A stretch of 23,086 nucleotides of DNA from Welwitschia mirabilis (Eukaryota > Gnetophyta > Gnetopsida > Welwitschiales). Position 1 is the first letter of the stretch, and the number at the start of each line of letters is the position of its first letter. The stretch is taken from the NCBI GenBank assembly GCA_051453625.1, contig JBOZIK010000001.1, positions 248,078,405-248,101,490 on the forward strand, given 5' to 3'. The position numbers and the translations under genes are program-made. The notes beneath the pieces were generated by a model. It made no database searches. It worked only from the letters and a program-made list of their open reading frames with translations, and had not been told where the DNA came from. This document shows, one piece after another, positions 10,912 to 21,330 of this stretch.

Positions 10912-11780
10912 AACTCTATAAATTTTCACTCAAAAAGGTAGTGACTATAATGATATAAAAAAATTTAAGTGCTTATAAAAATGAATGATAAGGTCAAAAG
11001 TTACTTAGAAATGAACTTACTTTCTCATATCATAAAGTACATCCAAATTCTCAAAAGTAAAATGATCATATGAAAATACTAAAAGTCTAAGAAATAAGAA
11101 ATGCTTTTGATGACATAAGAAATATCACTGATCCCATAGACTCAAAGTTTATTACAACTTTTTCATGATGAGGGAAGTGCAACCACAGTCATATAAGTAA
11201 GGACTCACAAAGTAGGATTAACTAACCTCTTAGTGAAGTTCCCACAACTATTAGTACTACTAAAGGTTCTTTTTAGAAAAATTTATCCTAGTGCAGTAGG
11301 ACATCATAGTGATCATGTAATTTTTTTAAGAACAAATATAATATATTATGATCATTATTTTCTTTCCTTTTTTTATGGCAATATTTTTTTAAATAATTTC
11401 CACATGATCATACACTCAAAAGGATGAAGGTAAATAAGTAAGATGAAAGATAGATAAAAACACTCTTAAACAACTAAATACCTTATACTATTGAAAAAAA
11501 GAATAATAACTAAAGCATCTTCTTCAAAATAAAATTCATAAATATGAAAATGTCTCAAGATTGAGTGAATTTAATCTTATTACTAAAAAATGCCCAAGTA
11601 TAATACTGGTCATGAAAACTTCATAAAGCAATACATAAGTCAAGTTTCAAATATGATCAAGTGACATTATAACATCTACTAAATGAATTAGCTAAGAAAG
11701 AATCCAAATAATGATAGGGTTTAAGTTCTTCTCATTAAGAGAGGCCTCTAAAATAAGTTCTTCTACCATGTTCAAGGCTG
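10912..11780 (-). repeat. Post-integrase spacer of element B (copy 2 of the paralogous pair)
   Basis: This is non-coding on both strands apart from short chance frames. It pairs with 9742-10600. Conserved islands such as TTTATTACAACTTTTT and GCAACCACAGTCA stand out from a diverged background, and microsatellite-like differences separate the two copies. The extra ORF seen in element C is not reached before the gap. Confidence 0.7.
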
Positions 11781-11784
11781 CATC

Positions 11785-12850
11785 GAAAGATTTTTTATAT
11801 AGTTTTAGCCTTTGTCCATTAACTTTCTAAATCTTCTTAGTTTCTAATTTAAAAATCTTAACAAATATATTGGAATGCACTCTTTCTATAAGATAAGAAT
11901 CTAACCATTTATGGAAAATTGTTATTTTAAAGATGTACTCTAGTATTATATAAAAGAACAAGTTAACTAGGTTTATACTTTTTGTGAAGTATCTATCTAT
12001 CATGTTTGAACTTAGCTTAGGCTTTGTGAAGTGACTGATAATATATTGCATGAGTATATTTTTCATTAAGGTGATCTAATTAGAATAATATATGTTTGAG
12101 ATTCTCATGAAGGTTTACAAGATTAAGTTAATGAGAAGCATGATAATAGTTATAACACACATCAATAAGTAAAATACAAACTTTTTTATACATAGGTTTA
12201 TAAGATGAAAAATTAATAGAATTATGTCAAGTAATATAGTAAGCTTAAATAACTTTATTAAACTTAGAAGCCCAAGGTTTCTTATTACTTATTTTCTTAA
12301 TTTCTGTATTTACATTTTTAACTTGACTATTAATTTATAAATGTTAAGCACAATCTACCCTATGTTCTATTCCAATGGACAAAATAAGTTACCTAAAAAG
12401 TTGATTTATAAAATGAGTTTCTTAATTACTAATGATAATCTTAAGAAAATTATAATGTTAAAAAATATAAGTTTTAAGAAAAGTATAAATAGTTCAGACA
12501 TTATACATGGAAGTGGAATAGTTTCAACTCATTTAATAATGTAACCTACGACCATAAAGTGTTATTCTTATCATTAGAAGGTGGGTGAATAGGGCCTATA
12601 AAATTGATTTCCTAATAATAAAAAGTTTCACCTTTAAGAATAGGTTTAAGGAGCATCTCTTAAGTACAAATAAGGCTACCATAACACTGATAAGAATCAC
12701 AGCTTCTAGCAAAATTAAAAGAATCCTGAAAAAGAATAGGATAATAAAAACCAGTATGAAGAATTTTCATAGCCATTGTTTATCCACTAAAATGACCTCC
12801 ATAAGTACTACCATAACAAAGATAAATGAAATCATATTTTTTTCTAATTA
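11785..12850 (-). pseudogene. Element B integrase (zinc-binding, core and C-terminal domains, all broken)
   Basis: In order: the region before the zinc-binding module (PHLYHRCKDQIMQKCMSN); the module itself at about 12690-12815 with STYGGHFSG, ILHTGFYYPILFQDS and CDSYQ, where the last zinc-binding Cys has become Tyr; a core with the degraded GPIHPPSND start at about 12575-12600; the EIKK, NKKPWASKFNK, YKPMYKK region at about 12250-12320; and the C-terminal domain ending at KVNGQRLKLY (about 11797-11830). These follow the layout of Ty3/gypsy integrases that end with VNGQRLKPY. At least six stops and several frameshifts are present, and the DDE catalytic residues cannot be placed with certainty. 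Integrase would insert the cDNA copy into host DNA. Confidence 0.87.
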
Positions 12851-12904
12851 GACATACATTTTTGCATAATTTGGTCTTTACACCTATGATAAAGATGTGG
12901 CTAT

Positions 12905-13570
12905 GTCCATTAATAGTTACCTATTCTATGAAAAAAGGATTTTCTTTGATTATAAGTCCAATGTTGTGGTGTTTTTCTAATAATAAGGTAATTAATAATA
13001 TCAATATACCAAGGATGAGGATGAGTATAAGATATAGTAAAAAGTTGTTCATTTGAAAAAGAATCATCAATCACATGATCATTAAGAGGAGAAGAAAGAC
13101 AAGACAAATGATCAGCAATGCTATTATGCTTTTGTACTTTTTTAATAATGGTTAAATTAAATCCTTATTTGAGGAGGTTCCATCTAATCAATCTAGCAAT
13201 CTAATCTTTCTTGATCATAAGGTATCAAATCACATCATGATTAGTATAAACATTTATATAAAGGACTAAAAGGTAATATTTAAGTATATCAAGGCAAAAG
13301 ATAATTGCTAATATTTATTTCTTTATAGTATTATAAAAATAATTTGAGTTATAGATAGAGTTTTACTATGATAAGATATAAACTTAAAATCATTTTCATA
13401 CTTTTGATAAAGTACCTTGCCTGTGAAAAATTTCTAGCATTACATATTAATTTAAAATATTTTTTCTAATCAGGTTTCCTTATAATAGAAGCATAAGAAA
13501 GTTTATATTTAGGTTTATTAAAATAAAGTTAACAAGATTCAATATCATCAAATTTACCTTTTATCTCTAG
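12905..13570 (-). pseudogene. Element B RNase H domain, catalytic Asp changed to Asn
   Basis: The start of the fold reads KKYFKLICNARN at about 13430-13460, where the family has FELMCDAS: Asp has become Asn. The last catalytic motif reads VYTNH at about 13235-13250, where element A keeps VYTDH, again Asp to Asn. The tail is better kept: an unbroken frame at 12910-13107 starts in the VADHLS region and contains DDSFSNEQL and PHPWYIDIINYLIIRK, matching the FPDEQL and PWYADIVNYL segments of plant Ty3/gypsy. Both Asp-to-Asn changes are G-to-A, as expected from C-to-T decay on the other strand. The domain is enzymatically dead. Confidence 0.87.
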
Positions 13571-13579
13571 TAATGATTA

Positions 13580-14350
13580 AAGGGGTTTAAAAAATTTTTC
13601 ATAATCTTAAATAAACTAATGATAAAAAACACAATAGCCAAGAAAGGATTGAACTTGTTTTACATTAGTTAGGGGAATTAGCCTTTAAATGATACTAATT
13701 TTTATGATTCATCCTAATCCCTTCTTTTGAAATATGATGGCCTAATACTATTTCACTATTAACTAAAAATAAATGTTTCTTCCAACTTAAATGTAGGCCA
13801 CTAGAATGCATTTATCAAGGACTTTCTATAATCTTTCTAAGGTTTGCTTAAAGCTTTCAGCATAGATAGAGAAGTCATCCATAAAAATTTCTAGTAAATC
13901 CTTTAACATATTATATAAAAAACCATCATTACATGTTAAAAAAATACTAGAAACATTGCAAAGTCCAAAAGACATATGTCTAAAAGAAAAAGTACCAAAA
14001 GGTAAAGAAAAAGTAGTAGTAGTCTAATTCTCACTAGTAATACAAACCTGATTGTAACCACTATATCCATTAAGAAAATAATAAAAAACATATCTTTGAA
14101 TTGTATTAAGTATCTAATCAAGAAAAGGTAAAGGGAAATGTTCTTTTTTTATTACTTTATTTGATTTTATGAAATCAATACACATCCTCCATTTCCCATC
14201 TTTGTTAGGCCCTATCATCAAAGGGCTAATCCACTCACTATTAGCTATAGCATAAATGACTTCAAGATCCATTAACTTAGTGATTTCATTTTTAACAACT
14301 TGATTAAGGATTGGATTAAGTCTATGTTAGGGTTTCCTAGTAGGTTTTGC
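13580..14350 (-). pseudogene. Element B reverse transcriptase domain, FMDD motif present
   Basis: Minus-strand codons follow the RT fold closely. NPILNQVVKNEITKLMD and WISPLMIGPNKDGKWRMC (about 14180-14340) are followed by FLNGYSGYNQVCITSEN, a TAG, and FSLPFGTFSFRHMSFGLCN (about 13960-14085). The catalytic FMDDFSIYAESFKQTLERL lies at about 13830-13895; after a TAG and a frameshift HLSWKKHLFLVNSEIVLGHH closes the palm and thumb. Two Asp of the active site (FMDD) are intact. It would copy the element RNA into DNA in virus-like particles. Stops are often TAG in place of Gln. Together with the loss of RNase H, the copy cannot work by itself. Confidence 0.93.
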
Positions 14351-14359
14351 ATTATCCTC

Positions 14360-15560
14360 AAGGTAGATTTTATGTTAAACAATTGAGATAGGAATGGCTA
14401 CTAAATCTTTATGGAACCAAGCAAACACATTTACATAGATTATAAAAGTAAGATTAAGCTTAATTCTTGTTGAGGAAAAAGATTTTTGTTGATTATCGAA
14501 GGTTTTGTAATCATTGCATAGAAAGATATATTTCAATCCACAAGGTAAAGGTTTTAGATTTAGATTTAAATTTAAATTTTTATTTTCTATTAATTTTTTA
14601 TGAAAATTCACTATCATCTCAGATTATTATCTAGATGTTAATAGTGGATGATCACTCTCAAAATAAGCAATCTTAGTTTTGCTCATATTTTGGACTTTTG
14701 CATAGTTAATAAATTCAGTTTTTTTACTCCTCTAATTAAAATAATCAATCTCCAAATGGTTAAAATCAAGTTGATCATCATCAAAAGCTTTCAAGTTGTC
14801 TACTTCAAGTTGATCATCAAGCAAAGTTATCTCATGAAGCATTAACCATCTTTCTTCACATGGATGATGTTATAAAAATAAACTTAGTTTAATCTCTTCT
14901 TCAATACTCAAATCATCATCTAAATCTTTTTAGCAATACCAAACACTCTTATTAGAATCCTGTTATTATCTAAATAACACTCTATTATTCCCATTCTAGT
15001 ATCTATAATATAATGGTCTATTGCACAAGAAGCTCTTACTATAAGTAATGGATAACCATCATTATGTTCAACTTCAATTACAACTACATCAATAGGGTAA
15101 AATACTACTTCTATTTAAATCACTAAATATTAATCATACTTAAAGGTTTCTTAACTAATGTACCTGCTAATTCTAAAACAATTGTTGTAGGCTATATTCT
15201 ATTTTCCAAATCAATTGTTGAAAAATATGTAAAGATATAATGTTAACCCTTTCTATTATATCAATCAAGGCTTTTTTTATTCTTTTATTTTCTTACAAAG
15301 TAATACTAAGAGTTATTTCCTCCAAATATTTAAATTTTAGACATTTTCATAAGACTGAGTTATTTATGGATTCGGCTAGGAAGACTTCATTAGAATAATT
15401 TATTTCTATTTCCTCCTAATCAGATCTTTCCATAACTTAGAATATTTACGATTCTCTTACAAAAGTTTTTAAAATGATAAATCTATGCTTATATTTTGCA
15501 TTTATTATTTAAAATATTTGTCAAATTTAGAATTAGTTTTTAATCTATTAAGACAAGGAG
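14360..15560 (-). pseudogene. Element B protease domain and protease-RT linker
   Basis: At about 14945-15075 the frame gives HNDGYPLLIVRASCAIDH and IIDTRMGIIECYLDNNRILI followed by RVFGIAKK, which is the C-terminal half of the retropepsin domain and the I-I-D-x-R-x-G-x-x-E hallmark shared with element A. The linker at 14375-14617 is an unbroken frame that includes LKPLPCGLKYIFLCND, the L-K-P-L-P-x-x-L-K-Y-x-F-L sequence that precedes RT in plant Ty3/gypsy Pol. The active-site D-S/T-G triplet is not found with confidence; it should lie around 15400-15500, where frames are scrambled. Confidence 0.78.
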
Positions 15561-15569
15561 TAGAAGGTT

Positions 15570-17200
15570 TCTTACCTTTTTCATGAAAAGAATTTTTCTT
15601 TTTACCATTTAAAGGAGAAAGAAAAAAATGATTTTATAAAATTTCTATATCCTCTTCTTCCTCATCATTTTTATGACTTTGAAATGTTGAATCATTATGG
15701 GTAAAAGGTATTATCTTATTTCCACTTCTTATCATAACCTTACAATCTTGCTTAACTTCATTTAGGTCTGGTATAGATTGTGTGATAAGTGACCCTTTTG
15801 GTATTTGATTAACAAGTATAGTTTCTTATAAAATACTCATAAGATTTCCAATGTTGTAATTTGTTATTTCTTTTGTTTTTCTAAACTCATCAATGAAATT
15901 CCTAAGTGAATCAATTTAAATTTATGAGTTGGATACACTTGCTTGATTATTGGAGTTGTTTTATTGGAAATTTACATTCTCAAATCTTTTTTAAAATGGT
16001 TGGAAATTAGGATGATTTGTTTGAAAAATTTTGAAAATTGGTTGTCTATTCATCCTAAGTAGAAAATTGTTTTGATTTTATATTTTACTTTGGTTTTGGT
16101 TTTGATTTTCAAACATTTAAGACCTTTAATTATAAGTACATACTTCTTCCTAAATCCTTTCTTTATATGTTGATAGTAAAGGACAATCTTTCATCACATG
16201 ATAGTTGTCTTTGCATAAGTTACTAGTTGGAACTACAACCACACTCTTTTCTATTTTTGAGTGTATTTATCTAAAGTTAAGGTGAAATCCTTAATGATAT
16301 TAGTTAGTTATTTTTTAGTTTTTACTTTCTCTTCTCTTTCTTAACTTCTTTAAAATCATTAACAATTTGACCTGCTATATGATTTTCTCTAGGTCAGGGT
16401 TTAGGCCAAGTTTTACTTACTTCTACTAACTCTTTTAATACTCTCTATGCATTTTTTTAGTATAAGGTTCATTAAATTTCCTCCATAAGAAAAATCAACA
16501 AGTTTTTTAGTTTAACTATTAAGTCCACTATAAAAGTAGTCTACCAATTCTTCTTGAGAGGAACCATCTATGGGGTTCAAATGTAAAATAACGAAAAATA
16601 TCTCATAAGTAGAAGCATAATCTTCATTAGGCTATTATTAGAAGTTATTTATTTATTTTATTTTCTTATAGTCATTTCACTCATAAATCTCTTTATAAAA
16701 GCTTTTTAAAATTGACTCAATGTTTTTAGACACTTATCGAGAATAGTTCTTAACCAAAGTTTAGCCTTTTCTTTTAAAGTGATGGGAAAAATTACCATCT
16801 AAGTTATATTACTTTATTTTCTTACCATTTCTAGAAGTAAGTATTAATTATTCAATGTTGGCAATAAGTTGTAAATGATCTTTATCATGTTCTCCACTAA
16901 AAATGAAATAAGCACTTAAATTTCTAAGTTTGGCATCGTCACTTGGAGGTAAATAAAAAGGAGTTTGTATTTCACATTTTTTATTAGCTATAAGCAATCT
17001 AAGGTTGATATTGGTATTGGGATTTATGGGAATAGTCATAACGGTTCTAATAACAATGGATAGATTAGGCAAAGTGACTTGCTTTTGCTTTTGTGATAAA
17101 CTAAACATATTTATAAAATTATTTTCTTCTAAACTATTTTGTAAAAAATCTTCTAAAAATTTTCTTTTGCAAAATAAAATTCTAAAATAATAAATATATA
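15570..17200 (-). pseudogene. Element B gag pseudogene with degraded zinc knuckle
   Basis: The N-terminus is a stop-free frame at 16848-17108 with MTIPINPNTNINLRLLIAN and LPPSDDAKLRNLSAYFIFSG, the region before the retrotransposon capsid domain. Downstream pieces include VKNYSRxVSKNIESILKSFY. The zinc knuckle at about 16190-16240 reads SNLCKDNYHVMKDCP: its first Cys has become Ser, whereas element A keeps all four ligands. The linker to protease at about 15690-15790 contains SIPDLNEVKQDCKVMIRSG, like the family's Q-C-x-A-I-T-L-R-S-G. Gag would package the RNA into particles. Several stops and shifts lie between these pieces. Confidence 0.82.
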
Positions 17201-17345
17201 AATTTCTTCTTATGGAATATTTGAAAGTTGCTTAATTTTAGAATTCTTACTTAAGTTAAATTCAAAGTTAATCAAACCTTTTTAGATATTTCTTTAATGA
17301 ACATTCTCTTTCTCTAATATTTTTCTTTCTTACCAAATTTTACCA

Positions 17346-19095
17346 TGTGCTAGCATGCTTAGTTTTTATGTTTAATGTGCATTGTCACTTTGGTCATCTA
17401 GATGATATGTCTAGACAATAGAAAACATAAAAAACACAAAAAATGAAAAACATAGAAAGATAGAAGCATGAAAAAATAGGCACTGAGAACACTAAAAATA
17501 GACTATTATCCTTTTAGGTCATCTAGAGGATAGAGAAGAAAATAAGAAAATACTAATTTTTAAAGAAAGCAAAAAACTCAAGGCACATACACCATTGTCA
17601 CTACATGTCATCTGGATGATGGAGCAGATGATAGAGAATTTATTTTTAAATGAAAAATAAAAACTATGGAAAAAAACCTATGTTGCTACTATTAAAAGTA
17701 CAACATTACTACAGGTAAGTATCTGAATTGAAATCCAAACACTTACTTGAGTAATGACAATTCTCAAACTCTATGTAGTCTTTCCTAAGAATGACACTAA
17801 GATGTTTTAGTATGTATTTGTATAAATGATTACACTTTCAATAAGATCCTGTCATTTATAGATGAATATAGATTTTACATAAGATAACATATTAATATAA
17901 ATGGGAGTGACTCAAATGTTATATACTCATTATAGACGCAAGCACTAAGAGTGAGAATTGATTTTAAGAATAAAACGCTTACATATCTTAATAGCATAAA
18001 TAAAGAATAATGCAGAAAATGATAATCTAACACACTTATAAAAATTAATGTAAAGCCAATCTAAGTGCAACTTCTATCTAGTTACCAGATCAACCTATTA
18101 AAGGTAATCTAAGTGCAACTTCTATCTCATTACCAACCTATTATAAACATTAGTTATATAAAATCTAGATTAATCAAGAAATACCATCACTAGATTTGGA
18201 TTAACCTAAGCTAGTAAATGCATTAAATATAATATAAAACCATGCAAAGTTTATCTAGGAAAGAAAGATAATACATCTAAACTAATAATGTTCAATCTTA
18301 ACAAATATTGGCCTCATCATCTACATTACTAAAGAGGTTGTCACAAAATTAGAAGCAACATAAACTATAAGGAATATTGACATAATAGCATAAGCAAATA
18401 AAAAAGAGTTCTTTCAATTATATTTGAACAAAGATCTATGTTACAAAGTATCTAGACCTCAATGGAGGAAGCACAACCTAATCCCAAGAAAGATGCCTCT
18501 CTAGAACTATAATGGATGGATCTCCAACCTTTCAATCTTATGTCATAAGAATTTTTAGTGAAAACGAAGATAAGTAGGAGTTGAAAATGGAGTCAATACT
18601 TATTGATAGAAATAGACTTACAAATAAACAAGATAAAGAACTATGAGCATAATCCTAACAACTACATAAGAAACATAGAGACAAATGAATAAAGTTAGGT
18701 GAAGTTTGATTAAGCATTATTTTAGATGTCATCCTTATGTTCATCTAAATAATATAGAAGATGACGCCACCTCGTAAGAATTTCAGATCATCTACCAGAT
18801 TGATTCCATTTAGCATCTTTATTAGCTTAATTATTCTATCATTCCTACAATCATCTAAACAATGAGGTGGATGATAGGATTTTTACAAGTGTTCATGTAA
18901 TGCATTAGTCTTAATGTTTGCAAGAAGTTTACTTCAAAATAAGAAATATTATAAACCACTTTAAACGTTAAAAAATGTCATGAAGATTATATGTTTTTGT
19001 ATATTTTTCCTTAGCTCTTCATTATTATAGAAATCTAGCATAAACTTATCTAATATCCTATAAAACTATTCACAATACCCTATCAAATACATACA
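17346..19095 (-). repeat. LTR2: 5' LTR of element B (about 1.75 kb)
   Basis: It aligns with LTR1 from TG at 17346-17347 (preceded by TACCA, as in A) to CA at 19094-19095, where CCCTATCAAATACATACA ends the match. Identity to LTR1 is roughly 75-80% by eye. On the minus strand it begins TGTATGTATTTG. The left third contains a cluster of TCATCTAGA-type palindromes (17390-17420, 17518-17533, 17608-17635). It carries its own 48 bp tandem duplication. The right neighbour is another LTR of the same family, into which it appears to be inserted. Confidence 0.82.
18058..18142. repeat. 48 bp tandem duplication inside LTR2
   Basis: AATCTAAGTGCAACTTCTAT occurs at 18058 and again at 18106, each followed by C-T/CA-GTTACC or CATTACC and CAACCTATT/CCAACCTATT. 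LTR1 (5572 onwards) and LTR3 (about 19275 onwards) have only one unit. The two units are nearly identical, so this duplication is younger than the split between the LTR copies. Confidence 0.85.
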
Positions 19096-20241
19096 ACTTG
19101 GCAGTGCAACAATGGGAGTAGGCTTGAATGTCATAATTATATTAAATAAAAATTTGAGAAGAAAGAGAATTAACTTGAAATAAAATACTTATGCACTTTC
19201 TAAGTAAAATAAAATAATAATGCAAAGTAAATAATGCAAATAAACACACTATGCAAATGAGATGCAAAACTAATCTAAATGCAACATCTATCTTATTACC
19301 AAATCAATCTATCATAGAGATCAATCATCTATAATCTATATTAATTAAGGAAAACTATCATTAAACTAGGAACAATCTAAGCTATAAGATACATTAAACA
19401 GAATATGAAAACAATGCAAAGTCAATCTAGAAAATGAAATGTAATGCATCTAAACTATTAATATCAACCTTAATAAAGATTGCCCTCATGATCTATATTA
19501 TAGATGAAGCTATCATAGAATAATAACATATACCATAAGAAAGATGCATGTAACAAAAGATATAAAAGAAAAAATAGAGTTTTTATTATATTCAAACCAA
19601 CATCTATATTACAAAGTATTAGCACATTAATAAAGAATGCATAGTCCAACACCAAGGAAGACATATCTCTATAACTATAAGGATGGATTTCCTATCCTAT
19701 TGATCTTCTATGATGAGATGATTTAATGCCAAAGAAGGTAAAGTCAAAATAGATAATAAAGCAGTATTTATTACAAATAAAGACTCTAAAAATAACAAAA
19801 ATTACAAGATGTAATAAAACCCTAACAGTCTCGCAACAAGGTGTATGGTAAATGCAAAACATTTGATGAAGTTTTATGAACAATTATATTTAGATATCAT
19901 CTTGTTGATTATCTAGACATCACACAAGATTATGACACATCATATAGGATCCAAATCAGTTATTAGATTAGTCTAGTAAGAGTCCTGGTTAACATAAGTT
20001 CTTTTATCATTCAAACGGATGATAGTTTTATAAAGATGTTTCTTGTGTTAGATTAACCCATTTAATTATAGATTACTACTTCAAATAGGAAGTATTATAA
20101 TTTGCCTTAAATGTTATTAAATGTAATGAAGATTACATGTTTTTATGACATTTTCCTTAACTCTCCATTATCATTAAAAATCATCATAGACCTGTCTAAT
20201 GTCCTATAAAGCTACTCAAAATACCCTATCAAATACATACA
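19096..20241 (-). repeat. LTR3: partial LTR of the same family, missing its 3' third
   Basis: The segment matches the right two-thirds of LTR1 and LTR2, beginning at a point equivalent to about 17890 and ending at the common terminus CCTATCAAATACATACA (CA at 20240-20241). Shared landmarks include the ATCAACCTTAATAAAGATTG block and TATTACAAAGTATTAGCAC. It directly follows the outer end of LTR2 with no spacer, and is directly followed by integrase code of element E on the other strand. This fits an LTR whose outer end marks an insertion into E and which was later split by insertion of element B. Its missing part would then lie on the far side of B, beyond the gap. Confidence 0.78.
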
Positions 20242-20244
20242 ATT

Positions 20245-21330
20245 TTCTAGTAAAATAATCCCTTAAAGTGACATTTACGATATATTTAAGCATTTTCCTT
20301 CTAAATCCTATGGAAATCACTACTTAGCTAATAAGACTATAATAAAAATTCTACAATCTAATTTGTTTCTAACCATTAATTTTCAAAGACTCTTATCTTT
20401 AGTATGAATATTATGATATCTATCAAAGTTAAAAGCATTTTACATAGAAAAATGATTTCTTTAAACCCCATCTTTATTATTAAATTCTTTTACATATGAG
20501 GAATTAATTTTTAAGGCCCTTATCCATTACCAAATGGGCATAAATACAAACTTGTTTGTGTTGACTATGTAACTAAATGATTTGAAGCATGTGCTTGTCA
20601 AAAAAACAATGTTAGAATGGTAGTTAAATGTTCTATAGAAAATCTCTTAACTTGTTTTAATTATCCATGAGTTTTAATTAGAGTGGAGGGACTCACTTTT
20701 GTAATAAAATATTCAACAACCTTCTTGCTAAATATAGGATTACATATAAATTCATACTACCTTATGAGCCATAATTAAGTGGATAAGTTGAGGTTACAAA
20801 TATGAAAGTTAAAAAAACATTCAAAAGGTAGTAAAATTAAAAAGAAAATTATGATCCTTCAAACTTAACAATTTCCTATGTGAATACCACGCTACTTATA
20901 AAACACCCTTAGGGATGCCACCTTTTCAATTAGTGTATAGTAAAGCATGTCATTTACTATATAATTAAAAATAGGATAATCAAGAATATAAACTTAAATG
21001 TAGAGATTAAAAATAAAAATAAGGTCATATAACTTAACAAAATAGAAAAAAATTAGAAATAATGCTTATGATAACATGAGAATAAATAAGAATAGGATGA
21101 ATAGATTTCATTATAATAATATCCTTAAGAAAACTTTTTAGGAGGGAAAACTAGTCTTGTTATACAACTCACACTTACATATTTTTCTAAGCAAACTAGT
21201 AGCTGAGTGAAAAGGACCCTTCTTAATAAAAAAGGTTTTTTCCACATGGAGGTATTTTCATTGAAAATCCCAAAAACAATCAACTCCTTAAAGTCAATGA
21301 ACATTTCTTAAACAATTATTACTCATCACA
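20245..21330 (+). pseudogene. Element E integrase, 5' truncated by LTR3 and broken by stops
   Basis: The zinc-binding domain starts at once after LTR3: SKSYGNHYLANKTIIKILQS (about 20305-20365), IFKDSYL, then EYYDIYQS where both zinc-binding Cys are changed. The core follows with FKP/NPIF and GPYPLPNGHKYKLVCVDYVT (about 20513-20572), CQKNNVRMVVKCSIENLLTC, then the ATYKTPLGMPPFQLVYSKAC segment (about 20892-20951). The C-terminal domain includes GKLVLLYNSHLHIFLSKLVAE-like codons (about 21140-21205), KGPFLIKKVF and IENPKNNQLLKVNEHFLKQL (about 21262-21315). This is the full order for a plant Ty3/gypsy integrase. Stops replace Trp (TGA near 20578), Arg (TGA near 20667) and Gln, and there are several frameshifts. 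Confidence 0.9.

Larger units (their letters stand above)
10912..19095 (-). mobile_element. Element B: most complete Ty3/gypsy copy, 5' LTR through integrase and part of the 3' spacer
   Basis: From 19095 downwards on the minus strand this holds a 5' LTR, gag, protease, RT with FMDD, RNase H, a full-length but broken integrase and the start of the 3' spacer; the remainder is lost in the gap. Internal order and motif spacing match element A. The span from LTR to integrase end is about 7.3 kb. All domains contain stops. The RT is the best preserved part. Lineage is inferred as Athila/Tat-like from the FPDEQL-like and PWYxDIxNYL segments after RNase H and from the RSG-containing linker after gag. 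Confidence 0.92.

Noticed and set aside
12341-13056. Run of three plus-strand frames of 67-88 codons
   Set aside because: They lie opposite the integrase and RNase H pseudogenes of element B; the minus strand carries the recognisable motifs, and the plus frames are Ile/Lys/Asn-rich by base composition only.
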